Origin: an uncultured Prevotella sp.
Lineage (GTDB): Bacteria; Bacteroidota; Bacteroidia; Bacteroidales; Bacteroidaceae
NCBI GenBank assembly: GCA_900547005.1
Contig: URER01000013.1
Location: 1 to 52,186, forward strand
DNA length: 52,186 nt
Direction: 5' to 3'
The notes under the pieces are model-generated. The model saw only the letters and a program-made list of their open reading frames with translations. It was not told the origin of the DNA and searched no databases. Position 1 is the stretch's first letter. Each line of letters opens with the position of its first letter. This document shows, in pieces, positions 8,765 through 17,221 of the stretch. The position numbers and the translations under genes were made by a program.

Positions 8765-9787
8765 ATGAACAATCTTTTGATTCAAGGAGACAATGTTGTC
8801 GCAATGAAGTGGCTCATTGAGAATGGTTATAAAGGGAAAATAGACTTAGTTTATATAGACCCGCCATTCGCCACAGGTGGTACATTTGCAGTTGATAATG
8901 ATGGCAGGGTGGCCACTATAAGCAAGTCTAACGATGGTGAACTGGCTTATAAAGACACGCTTCAAGGAAAAGATTTCATCGAATTTCTCAAAGAACGCAT
9001 AATCCTCATACATGAACTTCTGTCCGAACAGGGTTCCCTATATCTTCATATAGACTATAAAATCGGGCATTATGTAAAAGTAATGCTCGATGAAGTGTTC
9101 GGTATGGAGAATTTCAGGAATGACATTACACGCATCAAATGCAATCCCAAAAATTTCGCCCGCGTTGGTTATGGCAATATTAAAGATATGATATTGTTCT
9201 ATTCCAAGACGAAAACTCCGATATGGAATCATCCTTCGTTTGAGGCTTCCGAAGAGGATATTGCGCGATTATATCAAAAAATAGACCGTAAAGGACGCAG
9301 ATATACTACCGTACCGATACACGCACCGGGCGAGACTAATAATGGAGAAACCAATAAACCGTTTAAGGGAATTTACCCTCCCAAAGGACGGCATTGGAGA
9401 TGTAGCGTGGACGAACTCGAAAGATTGGATTCTATGGGATTGATAGAATGGTCTAAAAACGGGAATCCAAGAAAAATCAACTATGCGGACGAGCATCTGA
9501 GTAAAAAAGCGCAGGATGTCTGGGAATTTAAAGATCCGACTAACCCCATTTATCCGACAGAAAAGAATGCTGATATGCTAAGATTCATCATCGAGGCATC
9601 ATCTACCCCTGATTCCATCGTTATGGATTGCTTTTGCGGTTCGGGTTCAACATTGTTTGCGGCTGATAACTGTTCAAGGAAATGGATAGGAATAGACAAA
9701 TCAGATGTGGCAATCAGAATTACAAAAGGGAGATTTTCGCCCTCCCTTTTCACAGAGAATCCTTATGACTTTAAGGTATTAAAATAA
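8765..9787 (+). CDS. Site-specific DNA methyltransferase (beta-class amino-MTase)
   Basis: Transfers a methyl group from S-adenosylmethionine to an exocyclic amino group of A or C and protects the host from the linked endonuclease. The 340-aa product has catalytic motif IV first (VYIDPPFATGG, near 28-38) and the AdoMet-binding motif I near the C-terminus (MDCFCGSGSTLFAA, near 297), followed by KWIGIDKS. This order (IV before I) marks the beta class of N6-adenine/N4-cytosine enzymes. The target site cannot be read from the sequence. Like the endonuclease it is A+T-rich. It has no transcription terminator of its own that I can see before the second promoter copy. Confidence 0.92.
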   Translation: MNNLLIQGDNVVAMKWLIENGYKGKIDLVYIDPPFATGGTFAVDNDGRVATISKSNDGELAYKDTLQGKDFIEFLKERIILIHELLSEQGSLYLHIDYKIGHYVKVMLDEVFGMENFRNDITRIKCNPKNFARVGYGNIKDMILFYSKTKTPIWNHPSFEASEEDIARLYQKIDRKGRRYTTVPIHAPGETNNGETNKPFKGIYPPKGRHWRCSVDELERLDSMGLIEWSKNGNPRKINYADEHLSKKAQDVWEFKDPTNPIYPTEKNADMLRFIIEASSTPDSIVMDCFCGSGSTLFAADNCSRKWIGIDKSDVAIRITKGRFSPSLFTENPYDFKVLK

Positions 9788-9832
9788 AAAATCGGGGATA
9801 AACAGGCGCTTAAAACGCATTTTTATTCACCA

Positions 9833-9876
9833 TTTTGGGCTTTTGAATAAATATTTGTACCTTTGTCACGATTAAT
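9833..9876 (+). promoter_or_regulatory. Right 44-bp direct repeat: promoter of the GNAT-like gene
   Basis: Perfect copy of 7913-7956, displaced by 1920 bp. TTTG (9834-9837), N20 and TACCTTTG (9858-9865) form a full promoter. It fixes the start of the next gene: the upstream TTG at 9863 lies inside the -7 box, so the ATG at 9887 must be used. Confidence 0.8.
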
Positions 9877-9886
9877 CAATATTATA

Positions 9887-11032
9887 ATGTCATCAGTAGA
9901 AATTAGAAAGGTGAAGGGAAAGAAAGCCCTGAAGACCTTCATAGACTTCCATTATGACCTTTATAAAGGCAGTGAATACGATGTACCAAATTTATTTCAG
10001 GACGAACTAAATACTCTCAGCCCGGACAAGAACGCCGCTTTCGAGTTCTGCGAGGCTGAATATTATATCGCATATAAGGACGGTAAACCGGCCGGACGCG
10101 TCGCTGCCATCATCAACAATAAGGCTAACGAGAGATGGGGTCGCAAGGCCGTGCGCTTCGGATGGATTGACTTCATCGACGACCGCGAGGTGTCGGCGGC
10201 ACTGCTCGGTGCCGTAGAGGACTATGGACGCGCCCACGGAATGACGGAAATAGTGGGTCCGCTGGGCTTCACGGATATGGATCCTGAGGGTATGCTGACC
10301 TTCGGATTCGACCAACTCGGCACCATGCCGACGATATATAATTATCCTTACTATCCCGAACACATGGAAGGGATGGACGGCTACGTGAAGGATAACGACT
10401 ACGTGGAGTACAAACTCTTCGTGCCGGAGAAGGTTCCGGACAAGTATGCGAAGATTGCAGCGATGATAGAGAAACGCTACGACCTGCACGTGAAGAAGAT
10501 TACGAAGCGCGACATTTACAAGAACGGTTACGGAAAGAAGATTTTCGACCTGATAAACATGACGTTCAAGGACCTGTACGGCTACTCGGAGCTAACCGAC
10601 CGACAGATTGAGCAATATATAAATATGTATTTCTCATTTGTCGACCTCAACTTGATTACGCTCGTGGAGGACCACAGTTGCGGCAACAAACTGGTGGGAA
10701 TCGGTATCACTATACCATCGCTTTCGCACGCGTTGCAGAAGTGCCGGCGCGGCCGTCTGCTGCCGTTCGGATGGTGGCACGTGCTTCGTGCGGTGAAGTT
10801 CCACAAGACCGACATCGTGGATTTGCTGCTCCTCGGAGTGCTTCCGGAGTATCGCGCCAAAGGCGTGAACGCCATGATGTTCGCCGATCTCATACCGCGC
10901 TATTACGAGTATGGCTTCAAGTGGGGCGAGAGTCAGGTGGAGATGGAGACCAACGAGGGCGTGCAGAGCCAATGGGACTATCTGGAAACGGAGCACCACA
11001 AGCGTCGCAGATGCTATAAGAAAGAACTTTAG
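9887..11032 (+). CDS. GNAT-fold acetyltransferase-like conserved protein
   Basis: A 381-aa protein of a family common in Bacteroidales and usually annotated as a GNAT N-acetyltransferase or hypothetical. The N-terminal half (about 1-190) contains GNAT-like strands (EYYIAYKDGKPAGRVAAI, then FGWIDF and GPLGFTDMDPEGML). The C-terminal half repeats the fold loosely (VGIGITIPSL, LLLGVLPEYRAKGVNAMMF, like the acetyl-CoA-binding Q/RxxGxG/A segment). The substrate is unknown. The ATG at 9887 is chosen because earlier starts fall in the promoter. It lies 52 bp upstream of parE, but I see no functional link. Confidence 0.8.
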   Translation: MSSVEIRKVKGKKALKTFIDFHYDLYKGSEYDVPNLFQDELNTLSPDKNAAFEFCEAEYYIAYKDGKPAGRVAAIINNKANERWGRKAVRFGWIDFIDDREVSAALLGAVEDYGRAHGMTEIVGPLGFTDMDPEGMLTFGFDQLGTMPTIYNYPYYPEHMEGMDGYVKDNDYVEYKLFVPEKVPDKYAKIAAMIEKRYDLHVKKITKRDIYKNGYGKKIFDLINMTFKDLYGYSELTDRQIEQYINMYFSFVDLNLITLVEDHSCGNKLVGIGITIPSLSHALQKCRRGRLLPFGWWHVLRAVKFHKTDIVDLLLLGVLPEYRAKGVNAMMFADLIPRYYEYGFKWGESQVEMETNEGVQSQWDYLETEHHKRRRCYKKEL

Positions 11033-11084
11033 AAAGCCGGCGGACAAGGAAAACCGACCGCCACGGCACATAAAAGAAATATAA

Positions 11085-13088
11085 ATGAAACCGGAAATGA
11101 CACATAAGGACAAGACCGCCGGGCCTCTGACAGGGGCTGATGTGGCAGAAAACGTATCGGCGGAGCAGACCGATACCGTGGAATATACCGACGATAATAT
11201 CCGACATCTCTCGGATATGGAGCACGTGCGCACCCGCCCCGGTATGTATATCGGTCGCTTAGGAGACGGAAATCTGCCCGAAGACGGTATCTATGTGCTG
11301 CTCAAGGAGGTCATTGACAACTCTATCGACGAGTTTAAGATGAAGGCTGGAAAGCGCATCGAGATTGACATTCATGAGAATCTGAGCGTAAGCGTGCGCG
11401 ACTACGGACGCGGCATTCCACAGGGCAAGCTGGTCGAGGCTGTGTCGATGCTCAACACCGGTGGCAAATACGACTCGAAGGCATTCAAGAAAAGCGTCGG
11501 TCTGAACGGCGTGGGTGTGAAGGCGGTGAACGCTCTCAGCTCGCGGTTTGAGGTGAAATCATATCGCGACGGCAAGGTGCGTGCGTTGGCTTTCGAGCGT
11601 GGCGTACTGCAAAGCGACGAGACGACAGACACCGAGGACGAGACGGGAACATTCATTTTCTTCAAGCCCGACGACACGTTGTTCAAGAATTACAGCTTCC
11701 ACAACGACTTCGTAGAGACTATGCTGCGCAACTATACTTATCTGAACTCGGGCCTTACGATAATGTATAACGGCCGGAGGATTCTCAGCAGGAACGGTCT
11801 CAAGGACTTACTTACAGACGCCATGACCGTGGACAGCCTCTATCCGATAGTACACATGAAGGGCGAAGACATCGAGATTGCCTTCACTCATACCAACCAA
11901 TATGGCGAGGAGTATCACTCGTTCGTGAACGGCCAGCACACGACTCAGGGCGGAACGCATCAGTCGGCCTTCAAGGAACACATCGCACGGGCCATAAAAG
12001 AGTTTTTCGGGAAGTACGAAAACAACGACATCCGCAACGGACTGGTGGCTGCAATAGCACTCAACGTGGAGGAGCCGGTGTTTGAAAGTCAGACTAAGAT
12101 TAAGCTGGGCAGCACGCTAATGGCGCCAGAGGGCGAGACGATAAACAAGTATGTGGGCGACTTCGTGAAGCAACAGGTAGACAACTATCTGCATATCCAC
12201 ACCGACATAACTGAGGTTTTGGAGAACAAAATCAAGGAAAGCGAGCGCGAACGCAAGGCTATGGCGGGCGTTACGAAGCTGGCAAGGGAGCGTGCGAAGA
12301 AGGCAAACCTGCACAATCGTAAGTTGCGCGACTGCCGCATACACTACTGCGACGTGAAAAACGACCGCAAGGAAGAAAGCTCTATCTTCATCACCGAGGG
12401 CGATTCGGCCAGCGGCAGCATCACCAAGAGCCGCGACGTGAACACTCAGGCGGTGTTCTCGCTGCGCGGAAAGCCGCTCAACTCTTACGGATTGACAAAG
12501 AAAGTGGTGTACGAGAACGAGGAGTTCAACCTCCTGCAAGCGGCTCTCGACATCGAGGACGGGCTGGACACGCTGCGCTACAACAAGGTGATTGTGGCTA
12601 CGGATGCCGATGTCGACGGTATGCACATACGCTTGTTGATTATCACTTTCTTCCTCCAGTTCTTCCCGGACTTGATAAAAAAGGGCCACGTGTATGTGCT
12701 TCAGACTCCGTTGTTCCGTGTACGTAACCGCCGAAGCAAGATAAAGAACAAGAAAGTGATAGCCGATGCCGATGCGAAACTGACGGCGAAGGACAAGAAA
12801 AGCGACTTCATTACACGTTATTGCTATAGCGATGAGGAACGTCAGAAGGCCATTAAAGACCTCGGCTCTGACCCGGAGATAACGCGATTCAAAGGTCTCG
12901 GTGAGATTTCACCCGAAGAATTTGCCCATTTCATCGGTAAAGAGATGCGCTTGGAACAGGTAACATTGCACAAGACCGACCAAGTGCAAAAGCTCCTCGC
13001 CTACTATATGGGAAAGAATACGCCCGAGCGTCAGACCTTCATCATAGATAATCTGGTGATTGAAGAAGACCTGCCGGAAGAAGAATAA
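11085..13088 (+). CDS. parE: DNA topoisomerase IV subunit B (ParE)
   Basis: ATPase subunit of the type IIA topoisomerase that decatenates chromosomes. The 667-aa product shows the GHKL ATPase motifs (EVIDNSIDEF, DYGRGIP, GLNGVGVKAVNAL), the QTKIKLGS transducer region (near 340) and the TOPRIM domain (EGDSASGS and DADVDGMH, near 440-515). The C-terminal end is GLGEISPEEF... . The lack of a long insertion and the DNIRHLSDMEHVRTRPGMYIG start favour ParE over GyrB. parC is not in the window. It is followed by an S41 protease 7 nt downstream, a neighbour pair often seen in Bacteroidales. Confidence 0.9.
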   Translation: MKPEMTHKDKTAGPLTGADVAENVSAEQTDTVEYTDDNIRHLSDMEHVRTRPGMYIGRLGDGNLPEDGIYVLLKEVIDNSIDEFKMKAGKRIEIDIHENLSVSVRDYGRGIPQGKLVEAVSMLNTGGKYDSKAFKKSVGLNGVGVKAVNALSSRFEVKSYRDGKVRALAFERGVLQSDETTDTEDETGTFIFFKPDDTLFKNYSFHNDFVETMLRNYTYLNSGLTIMYNGRRILSRNGLKDLLTDAMTVDSLYPIVHMKGEDIEIAFTHTNQYGEEYHSFVNGQHTTQGGTHQSAFKEHIARAIKEFFGKYENNDIRNGLVAAIALNVEEPVFESQTKIKLGSTLMAPEGETINKYVGDFVKQQVDNYLHIHTDITEVLENKIKESERERKAMAGVTKLARERAKKANLHNRKLRDCRIHYCDVKNDRKEESSIFITEGDSASGSITKSRDVNTQAVFSLRGKPLNSYGLTKKVVYENEEFNLLQAALDIEDGLDTLRYNKVIVATDADVDGMHIRLLIITFFLQFFPDLIKKGHVYVLQTPLFRVRNRRSKIKNKKVIADADAKLTAKDKKSDFITRYCYSDEERQKAIKDLGSDPEITRFKGLGEISPEEFAHFIGKEMRLEQVTLHKTDQVQKLLAYYMGKNTPERQTFIIDNLVIEEDLPEEE

Positions 13089-13095
13089 TAAAGAT

Positions 13096-14664
13096 ATGAA
13101 AAGACTATTCACCGCAGCCCTGCTGCTATTTTCAATAATGTCTGTGGCTCAGATGCGTCTGAACATAGGCCCGAACAGTCCGCTACGCAAGTTGCAAATG
13201 GCCGAAGTGGCTATCAACAACTATTATGTGGACTCCGTAGACGAGTCGAAACTGGTGGAAGATGCCATCCGCGGAATGCTCGAAAAGCTCGACCCGCACT
13301 CCACTTACAGCAACGCGAAGGAGACAAAAGCCCTCACAGAGCCGTTAGAAGGCGACTTTGAAGGCATAGGCGTGCAGTTTAACATGATAGACGACACGCT
13401 GATGGTCATCCAGCCGGTGGTAAACGGCCCGTCGGAGAAGGTCGGCATCGTGGCCGGCGACCGCATCGTGCTTGTAAACGATACCGCCATCGCAGGCGTT
13501 AAGATGGACCGCATGGACATCGTGAAGCGTCTGCGTGGCAAGAAAGGCACGAAAGTGAAGCTCGGAATCGTGCGCCGCGGCGTGAAGGACATCATCACCT
13601 TCTACGTCAAACGCGACAAGATTCCGGTGCATACCGTCAACGCCGCCTACATGATTGCGCCAGAAACGGGCTATATCCGCCTGGAGAGCTTCGGCGCAAA
13701 GTCGCACGGCGAGGTGATGGAAGCGGTGAAAAGGCTGAAAGCGGCAGGCATGAAAAAACTCATCTTCGACCTTCAAGACAATGGCGGAGGCTATCTTGAA
13801 GCGGCCGTTCAGATAGCGAATGAGCTGCTTTCCAAAGGCGACATGATTGTATATACCGAAGGACGGGCTGCCGGACGACGCGAATACCGCGCCCACGGCG
13901 ATGGAAACCTGCGCGACATTAAGGTTGCCGTACTCATAAACGAGTTTTCGGCATCGGCTGCGGAGATTGTAACCGGAGCGATACAGGACCACGACCGCGG
14001 CACAGTTATCGGCCGCCGCTCATTCGGGAAAGGCCTTGTGCAACGCCCGTTACCCCTACCCGACGGCTCGATGATTCGTCTGACGGTGGCCCACTACTAC
14101 ACTCCGGCCGGCCGTTGCATACAGAAGCCGTATAAGAAAGGTGAGGCGGAGGATTACAGCATGGACCTTGACAAGCGTCTGAAGCATGGCGAACTGACCA
14201 ACCCGGACAGCATCCACTTTGCCGACTCGCTGAAGTTCTACACCCTTCGCGACCATCGCACGGTGTATGGAGGCGGGGGCATTATGCCCGACGTGTTCGT
14301 TCCGCTCGACACAACCAAATACACACGATTCCATCGTATGCTTTCGGCGAAGAACATCATCATCGACCAGAACCTGAAATACATCGACAGCCATCGCAAG
14401 GAACTGAAAAAGAAGTACAAGGATTTTGATTCTTTCAATGCCGGATTCACTGTTCCGCAGTCGCTCATCGATGCCATCATAGCCGAAGGCGAGAAGAAAG
14501 ACGTGAAGCCTAAGGACGAAACGGAAAGAAACAAGACCGTAGCTTATCTCACGGCGCAACTAAAGGCACTCATAGCACGCGACCTTTGGGATATGAACGA
14601 GTTCTATCAGATATGGAACGAGCAGAACGACATCGTGCAAAAGGCCGTTGAGGTGATGAAATAG
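13096..14664 (+). CDS. S41 family carboxyl-terminal processing peptidase
   Basis: Periplasmic serine protease of the CtpA/Prc type that trims or degrades exported proteins. The 522-aa product has a signal peptide (MKRLFTAALLLFSIMSVAQ), a short helical segment, a PDZ domain (about 90-180, with FEGIGVQFNM and GPSEKVGIVAGDRIV) and the S41 core with the Ser-Lys dyad: Ser in INEFSASAAEI and Lys in RSFGKGLVQ. The frame is open upstream to 13060, inside parE, but the ATG at 13096 gives a clean signal peptide, so I use it. It is probably cotranscribed with parE and ends before a strong terminator region. Confidence 0.9.
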   Translation: MKRLFTAALLLFSIMSVAQMRLNIGPNSPLRKLQMAEVAINNYYVDSVDESKLVEDAIRGMLEKLDPHSTYSNAKETKALTEPLEGDFEGIGVQFNMIDDTLMVIQPVVNGPSEKVGIVAGDRIVLVNDTAIAGVKMDRMDIVKRLRGKKGTKVKLGIVRRGVKDIITFYVKRDKIPVHTVNAAYMIAPETGYIRLESFGAKSHGEVMEAVKRLKAAGMKKLIFDLQDNGGGYLEAAVQIANELLSKGDMIVYTEGRAAGRREYRAHGDGNLRDIKVAVLINEFSASAAEIVTGAIQDHDRGTVIGRRSFGKGLVQRPLPLPDGSMIRLTVAHYYTPAGRCIQKPYKKGEAEDYSMDLDKRLKHGELTNPDSIHFADSLKFYTLRDHRTVYGGGGIMPDVFVPLDTTKYTRFHRMLSAKNIIIDQNLKYIDSHRKELKKKYKDFDSFNAGFTVPQSLIDAIIAEGEKKDVKPKDETERNKTVAYLTAQLKALIARDLWDMNEFYQIWNEQNDIVQKAVEVMK

Positions 14665-14753
14665 AGCCTCCCTCGAATCCCCCCAGGGGGGAAGAACCAA
14701 CCGGGATAAGGCCCAATAGAATATTTTGCCTACTGTGGGTTATTACATTTGGT

Positions 14754-14806
14754 CTTATTAGTCTTATTAGTCTAATAAGTCTAATTAGACTAATAAGACT
14801 AATAAG
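14754..14806. repeat. Perfect 22-bp inverted repeat built of 9-mers
   Basis: Six head-to-tail 9-mers (TCTTATTAG twice, TCTAATAAG, TCTAATTAG, ACTAATAAG twice) make a palindrome with perfect 22-bp arms (14754-14775 and 14785-14806) around a 9-nt spacer. It sits between convergent genes, right before a rho-independent terminator. Confidence 0.8.
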
Positions 14807-14848
14807 AAAAAGAGAAATGCAATAGTTCGGCATTTCTCTTTTTTTTAT
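14807..14848. terminator. Bidirectional terminator between S41 peptidase and ybeY
   Basis: AAGAGAAATGC pairs with GCATTTCTCTT around a 9-nt loop, with an A-run before and a T-run (14841-14847) after. It can therefore serve both convergent transcripts. Confidence 0.8.
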
Positions 14849-15279
14849 TTCTTGGGTGTTGTGCCCATTGGACGGATTGCCAGGGCTTTATTCTCAGCCG
14901 CTTCCATTATCTCCCGTTCGCCCGGTCCTTTATCGTTGATACCGCAAAGGTGCAGGATACCATGTATTATCACCCTATACAGTTCCTCCTCGTATGATTT
15001 GCCGAGCATTTCCGCATTCGATTTCACCGTATCGAGTGAAATCACCAAGTCGCCGTTTATCACATCGCCCTCGTCATAATCGAAGGTTATGATGTCCGTA
15101 TAATAGTCGTGGCCGAGATATTCGTTGTTCACTTCGAGTATCTTCTCATCGTCAACAAACATATATCCAATCTCACCTACCTTCCTTCCGTAGGTCGCCG
15201 CCACAGCCTTTATCCAAGCCGTGGTATCGCGTTTCCTTATTTTCGGCATCTTTACGCCGTCACAGTTGTATGTTATCAT
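14845..15279 (-). CDS. ybeY: Endoribonuclease YbeY (rRNA maturation factor)
   Basis: Metal-dependent RNase involved in 16S rRNA 3' end processing and ribosome quality control. The 144-aa product has the UPF0054 motif VIIHGILHLCGINDKGPGE (near 107-125). The first two zinc-binding His are present. The third His of the usual HGxLHLxGxDH is replaced here by a lysine-containing NDKG, as is common in Bacteroidetes copies, so this is probably lineage-typical and not a defect. YTDIITFDYDEG is also characteristic. The first ATG is used; a second in-frame ATG ten codons later is possible. It is convergent with the S41 peptidase gene. Confidence 0.92.
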   Translation of the reverse strand: MITYNCDGVKMPKIRKRDTTAWIKAVAATYGRKVGEIGYMFVDDEKILEVNNEYLGHDYYTDIITFDYDEGDVINGDLVISLDTVKSNAEMLGKSYEEELYRVIIHGILHLCGINDKGPGEREIMEAAENKALAIRPMGTTPKK

Positions 15280-15284
15280 ATTAT

Positions 15285-15434
15285 ATATATTAAGTGAAGA
15301 ACGAAGAGGGAAGAGGAAAGAATCATATACTCTTTCCTTTCTCCCTCCTCACTTATTTGCATTTGGATTCTTCCCTCTTCATTCTTCATTCCTCACTCTT
15401 CATTCTTCACTCTTCCCTCTTCACTCTTCATTCT
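15285..15434. repeat. Polypurine/polypyrimidine heptamer repeats
   Basis: A purine-rich start (GTGAAGAACGAAGAGGGAAG) is followed by a long pyrimidine-rich run of ATTCTTC, CTCTTCA and similar heptamers at about 15365-15435. The two parts are roughly complementary. It is the same heptamer family as at 1-216 and near 7120-7150. No gene is seen. Confidence 0.65.
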
Positions 15435-15884
15435 TCACCCAGATTTCGGAATAAACCCACTCACGTCCTTCCCAAAGTGCTGCAACTCCCTCACAAGCGA
15501 TGAACTGACACTCTCCAACTGCGGTTCCGCATACAGGAGAATCGTCTCCACGCCCGTCAGCCGCCGATTGATGTCAGCCTGTGTGCGCTCATACTCAAAG
15601 TCCTTTACCGACCGCACACCTTTCACGATGAAATGGGCATTTTCTGCCTGCGCGAAGTCCACTGTCAGACCGTAATACGGTTTCACCTCAATAGCCTTTT
15701 CATCGGCATACAGTGCCTTTATTGCAGCCATGCGCTCTTCCGCCGGCCGCATATACGTCTTATTTACATTATCGCCCACCACGCCAATCACCAGACGGTC
15801 GAACAATGGCAATGCGCGCCTCACCACCGAGTCGTGTCCGATAGTAAACGGGTCGAAACTGCCTACAAATATTCCGGTTCGCAT
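15435..15884 (-). CDS. coaD: Phosphopantetheine adenylyltransferase CoaD
   Basis: Catalyses the fourth step of coenzyme A synthesis, 4'-phosphopantetheine plus ATP to dephospho-CoA. The 149-aa product carries the nucleotidyltransferase motif GSFDPFTIGH (T/HxGH) at 8-17. It also has RPAEERM, the FIVKGVRSVKDFEYE block (near 85-98) and the ISSSxxRxL-like VSSSLVREL (near 126). Full length for the family. It ends directly at the heptamer-repeat region. Confidence 0.96.
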   Translation of the reverse strand: MRTGIFVGSFDPFTIGHDSVVRRALPLFDRLVIGVVGDNVNKTYMRPAEERMAAIKALYADEKAIEVKPYYGLTVDFAQAENAHFIVKGVRSVKDFEYERTQADINRRLTGVETILLYAEPQLESVSSSLVRELQHFGKDVSGFIPKSG

Positions 15885-15924
15885 ATATTTATCTTTTTAG
15901 TAGTCAGGAGACGGGAGTTCGGGA

Positions 15925-16093
15925 GTTCAGACATTTGTCCCTTATCTACCCATATCTTCTCCTACCTTCTTTTATCTCCTCTAAAGGCTTCCCGCAGTTG
16001 AAGCGGATTTGTAATTCTCGGGAGGTCAGACATTTGTCTCTTATCTCCCCATATCTTCTCCTATCTCCTTTTATCTCCTCTAAAGGTTTCCCT
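15925..16093. repeat. Tandem imperfect repeat, 99-bp period
   Basis: A pyrimidine-rich block of about 68 bp (starting CAGACATTTGTC, ending TCCTCTAAAGG) occurs at about 15928-15993 and again at about 16027-16092. The second copy ends at the ruvB stop codon. No hairpin terminator is obvious. Confidence 0.65.
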
Positions 16094-17128
16094 CTATCCA
16101 AACATATCCGCCTGCATCACATTCCCCTCATACAGATTGCGCCCCAAATGCTCGTAGGCGAGTTTAGTCGCCATACGGCCGCGAGGCGTGCGCTTGATGA
16201 ATCCCTCCATGATGAGGAACGGCTCGTAGACCTCCTCCACCGTACCCGTGTCCTCACCGATGGCCGTTGCGATTGTCGACACGCCCACCGGACCGCCACG
16301 AAACTTATCGATAATCGTCAGCAATATCTTATTGTCGATTTCATCGAGGCCGTAACGGTCTATGTTCAAGGCCTGCAATGAAAGTTGCGCGATGGCGATG
16401 TTGATGCGGCCGCTGCCCTTCACCTGAGCGAAATCGCGCACACGGCGCAGCAGCGCATTCGCTATACGGGGCGTACCTCGCGACCGCCGTGCAATCTCCA
16501 CCGCCGCATCGTCGTCTATCGGCACGTTCAGTATGCTCGCACTACGCTTTATGATCGTTGTCAGCGTCTCCGGGTCATAATATTCCAAGTGCAGGTTTAT
16601 GCCGAAACGCGCGCGCAACGGAGCCGTGAGCAGTCCGCTCCGGGTCGTAGCCCCCACCAGCGTGAACGGGTTCAGGTCAATCTGTATCGACCGCGCCGAC
16701 GGCCCCTTGTCTATCATTATGTCGATCCTGTAATCTTCCATCGCCGAGTACAGATACTCCTCCACGACGGGCGACAGACGATGGATTTCGTCGATGAAAA
16801 GCACATCATTCGGCTCCAGCGAGGTCAGGATGCCCGCTAAGTCGCCCGGTTTGTCCAGCACCGGACCGCTTGTCAGTTTGAATCCCACGCCCAGCTCGGC
16901 CGCGATGATATTGCTCAGCGTTGTCTTGCCCAGTCCAGGCGGACCGTGCAGCAGCGTATGGTCGAGCGGTTCGCCGCGATATTTGGCGGCCTCAACGAAC
17001 ACTTCAAGGTTTTCCACCACCTTCTTCTGACCGCTGAAATCGCTGAATTGCAATGGCCGCAGCGCGTTCTCAAAGTCTTTCTCCGCGCCCGATGCCTTTT
17101 CCCGCCTTATGTCAAAGTCTTCTGCCAT
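16094..17128 (-). CDS. ruvB: Holliday junction branch migration helicase RuvB
   Basis: Hexameric AAA+ motor that, with RuvA, drives branch migration of Holliday junctions. The 344-aa product shows RPLQFSDFSGQ near the start, Walker A GPPGLGKTT, Walker B LFIDEIHRL and sensor 1 GATTRSGLL. The arginine-finger region is RFGINLHLEYYD and the C-terminal winged helix contains GGPVGVSTIATAIGED. The frame extends 12 codons upstream, but the ATG at 17128 gives the family's usual start (MAEDFDIR) and the -7 box TACATTTG lies at 17140-17133, so the shorter form is used. ruvA and ruvC are not in the window. Confidence 0.97.
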   Translation of the reverse strand: MAEDFDIRREKASGAEKDFENALRPLQFSDFSGQKKVVENLEVFVEAAKYRGEPLDHTLLHGPPGLGKTTLSNIIAAELGVGFKLTSGPVLDKPGDLAGILTSLEPNDVLFIDEIHRLSPVVEEYLYSAMEDYRIDIMIDKGPSARSIQIDLNPFTLVGATTRSGLLTAPLRARFGINLHLEYYDPETLTTIIKRSASILNVPIDDDAAVEIARRSRGTPRIANALLRRVRDFAQVKGSGRINIAIAQLSLQALNIDRYGLDEIDNKILLTIIDKFRGGPVGVSTIATAIGEDTGTVEEVYEPFLIMEGFIKRTPRGRMATKLAYEHLGRNLYEGNVMQADMFG

Positions 17129-17132
17129 GTTG

Positions 17133-17140
17133 CAAATGTA
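17133..17140 (-). promoter_or_regulatory. -7 box of ruvB
   Basis: TACATTTG on the minus strand matches TAnnTTTG and lies only a few bases before the ATG at 17128, implying a nearly leaderless transcript. No TTTG is found 19-21 nt upstream. Confidence 0.4.
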
Positions 17141-17221
17141 CGCAAAAACTACGAGATTTGGCACTACGGGAATAAAGAAAATGATTAAAGGCGGGGACTA
17201 AAACACAAAACCGATACAATT

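Noticed and set aside
9863..9886. Upstream TTG start for the GNAT-like gene
   Set aside because: The codon lies inside the TACCTTTG promoter box, so it cannot be in the transcript. The ATG at 9887 fits.
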